DNA of 64,000 bases from Actinoplanes sp. N902-109. GTDB taxonomy: Bacteria; Actinomycetota; Actinomycetes; Mycobacteriales; Micromonosporaceae. Where the stretch lies: assembly GCF_000389965.1 (NCBI RefSeq), contig NC_021191.1, positions 8,557,501 through 8,621,500 of the forward strand, given 5' to 3'. Shown here in pieces: positions 31,389 to 39,482 of this stretch. A model generated the notes under the pieces. It did not search any database and was not told the DNA's origin. It saw only the letters and a program-made list of their open reading frames with translations. The first letter of the stretch is position 1. The number at the start of each line of letters is the position of its first letter. A program made the position numbers and the translations under genes.

Positions 31389-31721
31389 ATGAACGTGAGC
31401 GCCCCGACCGGACCCGACGACGACACGTACTGGAAGCGCCCGGATTCCGCCCCTAGGCGGTTCGGGGCCGACCGGCCGGCGTCGACCCCCGAGCCAAAGC
31501 CCGTTTACGAGGGGCCGCCCAAGCCGCCGCCCACCTCCCCGCACTGGCGGCCGCCCGTGGTGTCCCATCCACCACCGCCGCGCTCGATGCCGGCCCAGGA
31601 CAAGGCCGCGCTGGACGAGGCCGAGGGCAGCGCTCGCACCATGACGTACGGCGTGGGGCTGGTCGCCGGGGCGATCGCGCTGATCCTCATGTGCCTGCTC
31701 TGCGCCCGCATCGTCTTCTGA
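31389..31721 (+). CDS. small proline-rich protein with C-terminal membrane anchor
   Basis: About 110 residues from ATG 31389 (MNVSAPTGPDDD); an earlier in-frame ATG at 31374 is possible. A Pro-rich soluble region (PKPVYEGPPKPPPTSP) precedes a single C-terminal membrane helix (YGVGLVAGAIALILMCLLCA). This is the topology of a tail-anchored protein facing the cytosol. No function recognised. Confidence 0.72.
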   Translation: MNVSAPTGPDDDTYWKRPDSAPRRFGADRPASTPEPKPVYEGPPKPPPTSPHWRPPVVSHPPPPRSMPAQDKAALDEAEGSARTMTYGVGLVAGAIALILMCLLCARIVF

Positions 31722-31763
31722 GGCGCACCTGCACCGAAGCCGGCCGCACCGGCGTCCTGAAGC

Positions 31764-31923
31764 GCCCGGGTAAGAGACCGCCCAGGCAAGAGACCGCCCA
31801 GACAAGAGACAGCCCGGGTGAGAGACAGCCCAGGCAAGAAACAGCCCGGGTGAGAGACAGCCCAGGCAAGAAACAGCCCGGGTGAGAGACAGCCCAGGCA
31901 AGAAACCGTCCGGGCAAGGACCG
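31764..31923. repeat. tandem array of ten 16-base units (array F)
   Basis: Ten contiguous 16-base units. Units 4-9 alternate strictly between GCCCGGGTGAGAGACA and GCCCAGGCAAGAAAC(A/C), making a higher-order 32-base repeat present three times. The array lies between two convergent genes (stops at 31721 and 31967). No protein is supported in any frame. Confidence 0.93.
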
Positions 31924-31957
31924 TCCCGGCCACCACCCCACATGGCGGCCGGGACGG
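31921..31957 (-). terminator. hairpin downstream of the DUF2231 gene
   Basis: CCGTCCCGGCC pairs perfectly with GGCCGGGACGG around a 15-base loop, 10 bases after the minus-strand stop at 31967. There is no T-run. Confidence 0.55.
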
Positions 31958-31966
31958 CGGCTCCGG

Positions 31967-32446
31967 TCAGGACGAGGTGCCCCACACCGCCTGGGCGCCC
32001 GAGTCCCCGGTCTTGTAGACGTAATAGCCGGAGACCGCCGCCAGCGCCACCATGACGACCGCGAGGCCGACGTCGGCGGGCATGGCGAGCCGGTTGCCGG
32101 GCTTGCGCAGGGTCAGCAGCACCATGACCAGCGTCACGATGCCCAGGCCGAGCGAGACGTAGAACGTCGTCGTGCCGAAGCTCATGTGGTCGTCGATCTT
32201 CTCCAGCGGCGGTCCGCTCATGCCGTTCGCGATCAGGCGGTCACGAAGCTTGGCACCGGAGGCCATGGCGGCGTACGTGGCGATCGGCGCGACGACGGCC
32301 AGGAAGATCGCCGCCCACCCGGTCCGTGATCGCCACCTCGGCAGGATCGCGTAGACGATTGCCACAAGGGCTAGGAGCGGCACGAACACCACCGCCGCGT
32401 GCAGCACGAGCGCGTGTACGGGCAAGCCGTTTATCTGGTCGAACAC
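31967..32446 (-). CDS. DUF2231 four-helix membrane protein
   Basis: 159 residues. I chose GTG 32446 because AAGGAGG is well placed before it and the family N-terminus (INGLPVHALVLHAAVVFVPL) follows at once. Four hydrophobic segments are visible. The paired His (about residues 11 and 15) is typical of DUF2231, which is suspected of binding haem. It is divergent from the Fur-family gene, so metal- or redox-dependent control by that regulator is possible but not shown. Confidence 0.87.
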   Translation of the reverse strand: MFDQINGLPVHALVLHAAVVFVPLLALVAIVYAILPRWRSRTGWAAIFLAVVAPIATYAAMASGAKLRDRLIANGMSGPPLEKIDDHMSFGTTTFYVSLGLGIVTLVMVLLTLRKPGNRLAMPADVGLAVVMVALAAVSGYYVYKTGDSGAQAVWGTSS

Positions 32447-32611
32447 AGACAGCCTCCTTGAAGGTTTAAGTATCGGGCCGCCCGCCGAACTTAGCTGATG
32501 ACGCAACAACTCTCGTCTGCGGTTACGCGCGCCAGGCCGGTCCGGTTCACCAGGATCTGAACGAGCGAGCTGAAACTGCCCGGTCATCCGTCCGGCTGTC
32601 ATGATGGGACG

Positions 32612-33043
32612 GTGACCGGTGCGGAGTTGCTGCGTGGGCAGGGGCTGCGGGTGACGCGACCGCGGCTGGCCGTGCTCGACGTCCTGACCCAGGGCGGTCA
32701 CCTCGAGGTCGAGGAGATCACCCGGCAGGTGCGCGAACGCCTCGACTCGGTCTCCACCCAGGCCGTGTACGACGTGCTGGGCGCGCTGTCCCGGGCCGGA
32801 CTGGCCCGGCGCATCGAACCGGCCGGCAGCCCGGCCCGCTACGAGGCGCGCGTCGGCGACAACCATCACCACCTCGTCTGCCGCGGCTGCGGGGCGATCG
32901 AGGACGTCGACTGCGCGGTCGGTCAGCGGCCGTGTCTTCACCCCAGCAAGGCGCACGACTACGAGATCGACGAGGCAGAGGTCACGTTCTGGGGGCTCTG
33001 CCCGAATTGCCGGCGCGCCCGCCGGGACGATCGGACAGCTTGA
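32612..33043 (+). CDS. Fur-family transcriptional repressor
   Basis: 143 residues from GTG. An N-terminal winged helix (LRVTRPRLAVLDVL and VSTQAVYDVLGALSRAGL) is followed by the dimerisation/metal domain with NHHHLVCRGCG, DVDCAVG and FWGLCPNC. The CxxC pairs would hold structural zinc, and the HHH cluster is the sensing site. The pattern DVDCAVG is closest to the FurA/CatR branch that controls catalase in actinomycetes, but no catalase gene is adjacent. The neighbours are DUF2231 (divergent) and a DUF2236 oxygenase (downstream). Confidence 0.92.
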   Translation: MTGAELLRGQGLRVTRPRLAVLDVLTQGGHLEVEEITRQVRERLDSVSTQAVYDVLGALSRAGLARRIEPAGSPARYEARVGDNHHHLVCRGCGAIEDVDCAVGQRPCLHPSKAHDYEIDEAEVTFWGLCPNCRRARRDDRTA

Positions 33044-33079
33044 GCGGTCGCTTCGGAAAACCCGTGGCACGCTGGATTG

Positions 33080-33940
33080 ATGAACACTGCGGGCGACATC
33101 GGTCTCTTCGGCCCCGGTTCGGTCACGTGGAAGGTGCATCAGGAGCCGATCGTCACGCTCGGCGGCCTGCGGTCCCTGTATCTGCAGGCCCTGCACCCCC
33201 GCGCGGTGGCCGCGGTCAACCAGAACTCCAGCTATCGCGTCGACCCGTGGGGACGCCTCGAGCGCACGTCCAACTACGTCGGCACGATCCTGTACGGCAG
33301 CATGGCGGAGGTCGAGCAGGCCGCGAGCCGCGTCCGGCGGATGCACGCCAAGATGCGGGCGACTGATCCCCGTACGGGCGAGGAGTTCCGCATCGACGAG
33401 CCGGAACTGCTGCGCTGGGTGCACGTGGCCGAGGTGGAGTCGTTCCTGACCACCGCCCGCCGGGCCGGCCTCGAACTGACCGACGCCGAGGTCGACGGCT
33501 ACTACACCGAGCAGTTGCGCGCCGCCGAGATGATCGGCCTCGACCCCGCCACGGTGCCGGCCACCGCCGCCGAGGTCGCGAGCTACTACGACGCGATGCG
33601 GCCCGAGCTGAGCATGACCCGGGACAGCGCCGAGACCGCTTTCTTCCTCACGGTGCCGCCGGTCCCGCAGAAGTGGGGCGGTCTGCCGCTGCGGATGAGC
33701 CTCACGCTCGGCCCGGCCCGCTGGGCCTATTTCGGCATCGCCGGCACCGCGGTCGCCCTGCTGCCACCCTGGGCCCGCAAGATGTACGGCGGCCTGGGCT
33801 GGCCAACCACGGACATGACAGCGGACCTTTCCGTGCGTGGCATGCGCCTGCTGATGAAGGCCGCCCTGGCCACCGTGCCCCCGCGCTACCGGATGGCCCC
33901 CATGCGCCAGGCCGCCCTCGAACGCGCCGGCCTGGCCTGA
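33080..33940 (+). CDS. DUF2236 / MpaB-family oxygenase-like protein
   Basis: 286 residues from ATG 33080. It opens with GLFGPGSVTWKVHQEPIVTL and carries the family Arg/His blocks LYLQALHPRAVAAVNQNSSY and WVHVAEVESFL. Related fungal and bacterial MpaB proteins are haem-binding oxygenases acting on lipophilic substrates; the His in LHPRAV and WVHV are the likely ligands. It lies 36 bases after the Fur-family gene on the same strand, so co-transcription is plausible. Confidence 0.85.
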   Translation: MNTAGDIGLFGPGSVTWKVHQEPIVTLGGLRSLYLQALHPRAVAAVNQNSSYRVDPWGRLERTSNYVGTILYGSMAEVEQAASRVRRMHAKMRATDPRTGEEFRIDEPELLRWVHVAEVESFLTTARRAGLELTDAEVDGYYTEQLRAAEMIGLDPATVPATAAEVASYYDAMRPELSMTRDSAETAFFLTVPPVPQKWGGLPLRMSLTLGPARWAYFGIAGTAVALLPPWARKMYGGLGWPTTDMTADLSVRGMRLLMKAALATVPPRYRMAPMRQAALERAGLA

Positions 33941-33947
33941 CCCGTCG

Positions 33948-34829
33948 TCAGGCGCGTTCGAGGTGTTCGACGGCGGCCCAGGGTTCCTTGGCCGGCGCGT
34001 CGGCGGCGGCCGGGCAGACCCGGCGGAAGTCGCACCAGCTGCACAGGGAACCCGGGTTGGGCGGGAACTGCTCGTCCGGGTCGGCGCCCGCGGCCACGGC
34101 CTTCTCGGCGGCGATGATGTCGCGGGCGGTGTCCTCGGCCCGGGCGAGCTGGCGGTTGAGGGATTCCTCGGTGTGCTCGTGCGCCGCAACCGTGCCGGTG
34201 GGCAGGTGGTGCAGCTCGACACGGTGGCAGGGCCGGCGGAAGACACGCTGGGCCGCGTAGGCGTAGAGCGCCAGCGCCTGGGAGCCGCGGGCGTCGTCGG
34301 CGTCGAGGCCGGTGCGGCCGGTCTTGTAGTCGACGATCACCGCTTCGCCGTTGCGAGCGTCGATCCGGTCGGCCCGGCCGTTCAGGGCGAGCACCGAGGT
34401 CTTGGTCGCCACCACGCGCTCGACGCCGAGCGGCTCCTCCTCCGGGTCGAGACCCGCGACGTACGTGTCGAGCCAGGCCAGGGCCTTGCGGTAGGCAACC
34501 CGTTCGAGGTCGACGTCGCGGTAGCCCTCGCGCACCCAGGTGGCCTTGAGCAGCGTCGGCAGCGACGCGGTCGCGCGGCGGGCGGCCGGCAGGGCGTACC
34601 AGTTCTTCAACGCGGTGTGGACGCTCGCGCCCAGCGAGTTGTGGGCCCACGGCGGCCCCTTTTGCGGGCTGGGCCGATCCACGTAGGTGTAGCGGTAGCG
34701 CCGCGGGCAGTCCGTGTAGTTGCCGAGCTTGCTGGGCGTGCAGACGAAGAGGCGCTCGGGCATGCCGTCGAAGCCCAGCTGCTGGGGGACGGCGGCCGAT
34801 CGCGCGGGGGTCCTTGGCACGTCCTGCAT
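33948..34829 (-). CDS. RecB-like PD-(D/E)XK nuclease with Fe-S cluster
   Basis: A 293-residue stand-alone nuclease module. The core is NGRADRID followed by EAVIVDYKTG, which supplies the Asp and Lys of the active site. A Cys in TDCPRRYRY at about residue 42 plus a C-terminal CSWCDFRRVC form the usual four-cysteine 4Fe-4S set (AddB/Cas4/RecB-C type). No helicase is fused. It is convergent with the DUF2236 gene. Upstream on its own strand lies the intact IS481 element, which separates it from marC. Confidence 0.9.
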   Translation of the reverse strand: MQDVPRTPARSAAVPQQLGFDGMPERLFVCTPSKLGNYTDCPRRYRYTYVDRPSPQKGPPWAHNSLGASVHTALKNWYALPAARRATASLPTLLKATWVREGYRDVDLERVAYRKALAWLDTYVAGLDPEEEPLGVERVVATKTSVLALNGRADRIDARNGEAVIVDYKTGRTGLDADDARGSQALALYAYAAQRVFRRPCHRVELHHLPTGTVAAHEHTEESLNRQLARAEDTARDIIAAEKAVAAGADPDEQFPPNPGSLCSWCDFRRVCPAAADAPAKEPWAAVEHLERA

Positions 34830-34855
34830 CCTCTCAGGCCCCTACGACAAAACGG

Positions 34856-34861
34856 GCTAGT
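34856..34861. repeat. target site duplication GCTAGT, left of IS copy 2
   Basis: Identical to 35994-35999. On the minus strand its CTAG supplies the transposase stop codon. Confidence 0.93.
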
Positions 34862-35855
34862 TGTGCTGTCCAGGGACGTTGGTCAACCTGGTGATGGGTG
34901 GTAGGCCGCCGGTTGCGGTGTGGGGTCGGTGGTGATTGTAGTGATGCAGGAAGGCCGGTAGTGCCTTCCTGCGAGCCTGCTCGCTGTTGTAGAAGCGGGC
35001 GAAGGCCCAGCCGTCGTTGAGGGTGCGGTGAAAGCGTTCGACCTTGCCGTTGGTCTGCGGCCGGTAAGGGCGGGTCTTCTTCGGCCGGATGCCCAGCTCG
35101 GCGCAGGCGTCGCGCCAGGCGATCGACTTGTAGGCCGAGCCGTTGTCCGACAGCACCCGCTCGATGGTCACGCCGCGTGCGGCGAACCAGGCGACGGCAT
35201 TACGCAGCACACCGATCGCGGTAGCGGCCTTCTCGTCGGTGTGGATCTCGGCATAGGCGACGCGGGAGTGGTCGTCGACGACGGTGTGCACGAACGCCGT
35301 CCCGACCTGCGGTTCGTAGGTTCTGCTGCGGGCGCCGGTGCGTGCGGCGGTGGCTTCGCGGTGGCGGCGGCCTTGACGACGCCTGATGTAGCGCCAGCCG
35401 CCGCCGTCGGGGATGTTGCCGTACTTGGTGACGTCCACGTGCAGCATCGCGCCGGGCCGGTCGTGTTCGTAACGCCGGACGGGCTCGCCGGTGACCCGGT
35501 CGATATGGCTGAGCCGGTTGAGCCGGCACCGGGCCAGGACCGCGTGCACGGTCGAAGCCGGCAGGCCCAGGCGGCCGCCGATCTGGACTGGGCCCAGGCG
35601 GTGTTTCCAGCGCAGATGCACGATCTTGCGCACCGTGGGTCGTGGGGTGCGGGCCGGGCTGCGGTGCGGCCGTGATGAGCGGTCCTGCATCCCGGCGACG
35701 CCGAGTTCGCGGTAGCGCTCGGCCCAGCGCTTCGCCGTCCGCCAGGACACGTCGTAGCGTTCCGCCGCTCGTGCGGGTGACCAGCCCTGCTCGACGACCA
35801 GACGCGCCAGCCGCAATCGGGCGCGTGGAGTCAACGCGGCGTTAGCGTGGGACAT
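34857..35855 (-). CDS. IS481-family DDE transposase
   Basis: 332 residues from ATG 35855, behind AGGAGGCCTTC. An N-terminal helix-turn-helix (LARLVVEQGWSPARAAERYD) precedes the rve integrase core. Catalytic residues are Asp in HVDVTKYGNIP, Asp in ERVLSDNGSAYKS and Glu in GKVERFHRTL. The frame has no stop inside the element. It reads through the left end, and the last codon (AAC) takes two bases and the stop TAG all its bases from the GCTAGT target duplication. Confidence 0.96.
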   Translation of the reverse strand: MSHANAALTPRARLRLARLVVEQGWSPARAAERYDVSWRTAKRWAERYRELGVAGMQDRSSRPHRSPARTPRPTVRKIVHLRWKHRLGPVQIGGRLGLPASTVHAVLARCRLNRLSHIDRVTGEPVRRYEHDRPGAMLHVDVTKYGNIPDGGGWRYIRRRQGRRHREATAARTGARSRTYEPQVGTAFVHTVVDDHSRVAYAEIHTDEKAATAIGVLRNAVAWFAARGVTIERVLSDNGSAYKSIAWRDACAELGIRPKKTRPYRPQTNGKVERFHRTLNDGWAFARFYNSEQARRKALPAFLHHYNHHRPHTATGGLPPITRLTNVPGQHN

Positions 35856-35993
35856 GAAGGCCTCCTGTCTGCTGGAACTGGTTCCTTGACAGCTCCACTC
35901 CACAGCGGGAGGCCTTCACTCGTTCACAACATTAGGTCCGGATCGTCAGATCGTGTCGTGACACAACCTCGACCAACCTTCCTGGACAGCACA
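34862..35993 (-). mobile_element. IS481-family insertion sequence, intact copy (IS copy 2)
   Basis: A 1132-base element. Its ends are inverted repeats of about 23 bases with two mismatches (TGTGCTGTCCAGGGACGTTG at the left and, read inward, TGTGCTGTCCAGGAAGGTTG at the right). It is flanked by the perfect 6-base repeat GCTAGT (34856-34861 and 35994-35999). It encodes one full-length transposase, and both ends and the ORF look functional. The right-hand repeat contains the TAG stop of marC. Confidence 0.96.
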
Positions 35994-35999
35994 GCTAGT
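35994..35999. repeat. target site duplication GCTAGT, right of IS copy 2
   Basis: On the minus strand its CTAG is the TAG stop codon (35995-35997) of marC, so marC is unaffected by the insertion. Confidence 0.93.
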
Positions 36000-36615
36000 G
36001 GGCCGCGGCTGCGTACAACTCGACGAACGCCGCCGCCGCGTCGGCGATGAGCTGGACCGCGATCGCGGCGAGCAGCAGGCCGGCGATCCGGGTGAGCACC
36101 TCGATGCCGGCCGGGCGCAGCAGCCGGACGATGACGCCGGAGAACCGCAGCACCAACCACACTGCCAGCATGACAGCGAGGATGGCGAATCCGATGATGG
36201 TGTATTCGCCGATGCCCTCGGCCCGCTGCACGAACAGCATGGTCGCCACGATCGCACCCGGCCCGGCCAGCAGCGGGGTGCCGATCGGCACGAGCGCCAC
36301 GTTGCTGGTGCCGCCCTGTTCCGACGGCTCGTCGGTCTTGCCGGTGAGCAGTTGCAGGGCCACCAGGATCAGCAGCAGACCACCGGCACCCTGCAACGCG
36401 GGGAGCTGGACGTGCAGATAGTCGAGCAGCGTCTGCCCGGCGACCGCGAAGATGACGATGACGCCGAGGGCCAGCAGCACCGCGTGGGTGCCGGCGCGGG
36501 CTCGCTCCTTGGCCGGCAGGGTGCCGGTCAGCGCGAGGAACACGGGCACCATGCCCGGCGGGTCGACGATCACCAGCAAGGTCACGAAGAACTCGCCGAA
36601 CAGTTTCAGATTCAC
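35995..36615 (-). CDS. MarC-family integral membrane protein
   Basis: 206 residues from GTG with six hydrophobic segments. It shows the MarC signature: an N-terminal FVTLLVIVDPPGMVPVFLALT and a matching internal repeat ALVPIGTPLLAGPGAIVATM. The family is annotated as NAAT-type transporter, but its substrate is unproven. Its stop codon is the right-hand target duplication of the intact IS481 element. The PHP-domain gene lies 52 bases upstream on the same strand. Confidence 0.92.
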   Translation of the reverse strand: MNLKLFGEFFVTLLVIVDPPGMVPVFLALTGTLPAKERARAGTHAVLLALGVIVIFAVAGQTLLDYLHVQLPALQGAGGLLLILVALQLLTGKTDEPSEQGGTSNVALVPIGTPLLAGPGAIVATMLFVQRAEGIGEYTIIGFAILAVMLAVWLVLRFSGVIVRLLRPAGIEVLTRIAGLLLAAIAVQLIADAAAAFVELYAAAAH

Positions 36616-36667
36616 GCGATCAACCTAGGCGGCGGCCCGCATTCCCCGCCCTGAACTGCGAGAACCG

Positions 36668-37519
36668 TCACCCCAGGACGGAAACTCCGGTGGCGGCGGC
36701 CACAATTTTCTCGTACGAGGGCACGTCGGTGGTGAACGCGCCGAGCCGGACGGTCTTGTGCGTGCCGTGGAAGTCCGACGAGCCGGTGACGACCAGCCCG
36801 AGGTCGGTGGCGAGCGCCCGAACGTGGGCCCGTTGCTCGGGCGAGTGGTCCTCGTGGTCCGCCTCGAGTCCGAAGAGGCCGGCCGTGGCCAGCTCGACGA
36901 TCAGCTTGTCCGGCACGATCCGGCCCCGCACCGTCGCGTTCGGATGGGCGAACACCGCCACCCCGCCCGCGGCCCGAACCGCCTTGACCGCTTCGAAAAC
37001 ATCAAGATCGGCCTTGGGTACGAAGTAACGGGCCCCCAGCCACCGGGATGCGAACGCCTCGTCGGTGGTGCGTACGAGACCCGCCCGGATCAGGGCCTGG
37101 GCGATGTGGGGGCGGCCGACCGACCCGCCGGCGGCATAGTCCCGAACCTCGGGCCAGGAGATCTTCACGCCGTCCGCGCACAGCCGGGCGACGATCTTCT
37201 CGGCGCGCTGTTCCCGGTCCTGGCGCAGACGGGCCAGCTCGGCGGCAAGCTGCGGCTCGGCGGGGTCGAAAAGATAGGCCAGCAGATGCAGCGCGATCGG
37301 GCGCTCGGCACCGAACCAGCGGCAGGACAACTCGGCCCCGCGCACCAGGGACAGCCCCTCGGGGCGGGCCGCTGCCGCTGCCGCCCAGCCGCCCGTCGTG
37401 TCGTGATCCGTGATCGCCATCACGTCCAGACCCGCGGCGGCTCCCGCCCGGACCAGCTCGGCGGGGGTCAGCGTGCCATCACTGGCCGTCGAGTGGCAGT
37501 GCAGGTCGATTCGGGTCAC
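36668..37519 (-). CDS. PHP-domain phosphoesterase
   Basis: 283 residues from GTG. The metal-binding motifs of the polymerase/histidinol-phosphatase fold are all present: DLHCHSTASDGT at the N-terminus, MAITDHDTTGG, RGAELSC, an internal AHPNA, and the terminal TGSSDFHGTHK. The E. coli relative (YciV/RNase AM) matures 5' ends of rRNA and hydrolyses short 3',5'-phosphates; the same role is likely here. It sits between the PH-domain protein and marC on the same strand. Confidence 0.92.
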   Translation of the reverse strand: MTRIDLHCHSTASDGTLTPAELVRAGAAAGLDVMAITDHDTTGGWAAAAAARPEGLSLVRGAELSCRWFGAERPIALHLLAYLFDPAEPQLAAELARLRQDREQRAEKIVARLCADGVKISWPEVRDYAAGGSVGRPHIAQALIRAGLVRTTDEAFASRWLGARYFVPKADLDVFEAVKAVRAAGGVAVFAHPNATVRGRIVPDKLIVELATAGLFGLEADHEDHSPEQRAHVRALATDLGLVVTGSSDFHGTHKTVRLGAFTTDVPSYEKIVAAATGVSVLG

Positions 37520-37562
37520 CCGAGAACGCTACCGGGTGCACGCTGCATCGGGGGGACGGACG

Positions 37563-38438
37563 TCAGGCGTCGTCGCCCCCGTCACCATCCTTGCCCAGCC
37601 GGGCCTCGACGGCCTGCGGCTCGTACATCTCCTCGACAACCCGCAGATAGAGCTCGTTGGGGTTCGGCAGATGCTTGACCTCGCGCAAGGCCTGGTCCTG
37701 GCCGGCCGATTCGAGCACGAACGTGCCGTAGCTCAGCATGCGGCCCAGCGCGGACTGCTCGTACTTCATGTCGGTGACCCGCAGCAGGGGCATCATGGCG
37801 ACCTTGCGGGTGACGATGCCGTTGACCACCATGACCCGCTTGTTGGTCAGGATGAAGCGGTCGTAGTACCAGTCGGCGACCTTCCACCCGACCCAGCCCA
37901 TGACGCCGAGCCAGATCAGCACCGCCGCGGTGACCAGCCCGTCGATCTCCTGCCGCGTGAGGAAACCGGCGAGATAGCCGAGCAGCAACGTGGCACCGAT
38001 GCCGATCAGCAGCGGGGTGGACAGGTGGATCCAGTGTCGCTTCCACTCACCGCGATAACGCTCGGTGGGGAAGAGATACCGGGAGACCAGGGTGGTCGGC
38101 TCGTCCTCCAGTGGGAGCACGCGCCGTGGTCCACCCGGGACACCGGCACTCTCGCCACCGAGACCCTTGAGCTCGTCCTCGGTGAACACCGGGGCTTCGT
38201 ACTCGTCGGGTTCGCGGTAGCGGGGTTGTTCCCGCGTCTCGTAGTCGTCGGCGTAGCCGGTCGTCGCCGAGTACGCGGGACCCTCCGAGTAGGCGGGACC
38301 ATCGGCGTACGCCGTGCCCCTCGCGTACTGCGGCCCCTCGTCCCGGACTACGGGATCGTTGTGGCCGAAGTACTCGTCGTCATCCTGAGGGCGGCGCGCG
38401 CCCTCGCCTTCAGGCTGTCGCGGCTCACCAGGACCCAT
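37563..38438 (-). CDS. membrane PH-domain (DUF304) protein with disordered N-terminus
   Basis: 291 residues. The first 110 are acidic and Tyr/Pro/Gly-rich with short repeats (ADGPAYSEGPAYS). Two membrane segments follow (LSTPLLIGIGATLLLGYLAG and GLVTAAVLIWLGVMGWVGW), then a bacterial PH domain with RFILTNKRVMVVNGIVTRK and LRVTDMKYEQS. Such proteins sit on the cytoplasmic membrane, with the PH fold in the cytosol and an unknown partner. The gene precedes the PHP gene. Confidence 0.88.
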   Translation of the reverse strand: MGPGEPRQPEGEGARRPQDDDEYFGHNDPVVRDEGPQYARGTAYADGPAYSEGPAYSATTGYADDYETREQPRYREPDEYEAPVFTEDELKGLGGESAGVPGGPRRVLPLEDEPTTLVSRYLFPTERYRGEWKRHWIHLSTPLLIGIGATLLLGYLAGFLTRQEIDGLVTAAVLIWLGVMGWVGWKVADWYYDRFILTNKRVMVVNGIVTRKVAMMPLLRVTDMKYEQSALGRMLSYGTFVLESAGQDQALREVKHLPNPNELYLRVVEEMYEPQAVEARLGKDGDGGDDA

Positions 38439-38447
38439 GCGCCGATG

Positions 38448-38606
38448 TTAAGCGACGAGGTTGGTGAAGAACGTTCCGAAACCACGGGCGATGTCGCCGA
38501 TGGTGTCCCCGAGAGACTCGAACACTGCTGCGGCCGAGTTCGGGTTGAACGCAATGAAGAAGATCAAGAATGCGATGCCAAGCCAGGTGAGGACCTTCTT
38601 GATCAT
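38448..38606 (-). CDS. small single-pass membrane protein
   Basis: 52 residues from ATG 38606, behind GGAGGAG. It starts MIKKVLTWLG and has one hydrophobic helix (IAFLIFFIAFN) with an amphipathic remainder (FESLGDTIGDIARGFGTFF). It ends 9 bases before the PH-domain gene starts, so the two are probably co-transcribed. Strong SD and typical codon use support it as real; the function is unknown. Confidence 0.75.
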   Translation of the reverse strand: MIKKVLTWLGIAFLIFFIAFNPNSAAAVFESLGDTIGDIARGFGTFFTNLVA

Positions 38607-38732
38607 GGCGGGCCTGCTCCTCCGTTGCGGGTACGGTCGACGCCGCGGCAATACTCACGGTATCAGTTTCGCTGCGCTGTGTGAACAATGTGCAGAAATG
38701 CCGTCCCCGTACCCGCTGGTGGACCTGCCGAA

Positions 38733-39410
38733 TCAGGCACGTCCGTGCAGGTAGGGCGACGGCGCTCCGTACACGAGCTCGGGAACGGCCTCATCGGACA
38801 GGTCGTGCAGCACGACATGCTCGGCGAGGAAGTAACCCGCGCTTGCGGGCCACGCTACCGCATAGAGCCACATTCCTTTGGCTTCACTCACATAGGCGCA
38901 GCGGTCCTCAGGGGACTTCACGCACCACAGCGGAGTGGGATGCCCACCGGCGACAATTTTGGCATGCGGGCCGGCCCGCCGGGACGCATCGCCGAGCGCC
39001 TCGGTGATCAGATAACCCGGGTCGATGCCCGAAATGCCGGCGAAGCGGGTGCCCAGGCCGACGCCCGGCTGCTCCGCGATCAGGACCAGGTCGGCCGGGC
39101 CGCCACCGAGGGGGTCGGGCCCGCTGCAGGACAGCGCGGTGGCCCGTACGCCCGAACGGTCGTCACCGGCCCAGCCGACGCCGGTCACCATCCACCCCGG
39201 AGGCAGCGGCCAGGGGCACCAGAGCGGCACCCGCTGCCCGCCGGTCGAGACCGGCTGCCGGATGACGCTGTCCACGATCTCCGGGCCGATGTGCTCGGCG
39301 ACGTGGAACGGATGGACGTCACCGCAATTGTCGCAGCGCCAATCGCTGTGCATCAGGTCCGGCGGCCGGACCTGCGCAGTACAACGGGGGCAGCTGACGG
39401 TGACACCCAC
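38733..39410 (-). CDS. zinc-ribbon protein, probably DUF6758 family
   Basis: 225 residues. An N-terminal zinc ribbon (CPRCTAQ and CDNCGDV) is followed by PGWMVTGVGWAGDD, a conserved Cys-Ser-Gly segment, and IAEQPGVGLGTRFAG. The family assignment is from memory of the pattern and is not certain. It is cytosolic, with no membrane segment. It is transcribed divergently from nothing close by; the methyltransferase gene follows upstream on the same strand. Confidence 0.78.
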   Translation of the reverse strand: MGVTVSCPRCTAQVRPPDLMHSDWRCDNCGDVHPFHVAEHIGPEIVDSVIRQPVSTGGQRVPLWCPWPLPPGWMVTGVGWAGDDRSGVRATALSCSGPDPLGGGPADLVLIAEQPGVGLGTRFAGISGIDPGYLITEALGDASRRAGPHAKIVAGGHPTPLWCVKSPEDRCAYVSEAKGMWLYAVAWPASAGYFLAEHVVLHDLSDEAVPELVYGAPSPYLHGRA

Positions 39411-39482
39411 TCCTCCACGGTGCGGGTCCCGGCCGCGCCCGTCAAGCGAATCGGCAGAACCCGGGCAACTCGGCGCGGCGGT

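Noticed and set aside
31764..31923. CRISPR array
   Set aside because: The units are contiguous 16-base repeats with no unique spacers, and no cas genes are present. The same reasoning excludes arrays A, C, D, E, G and H.
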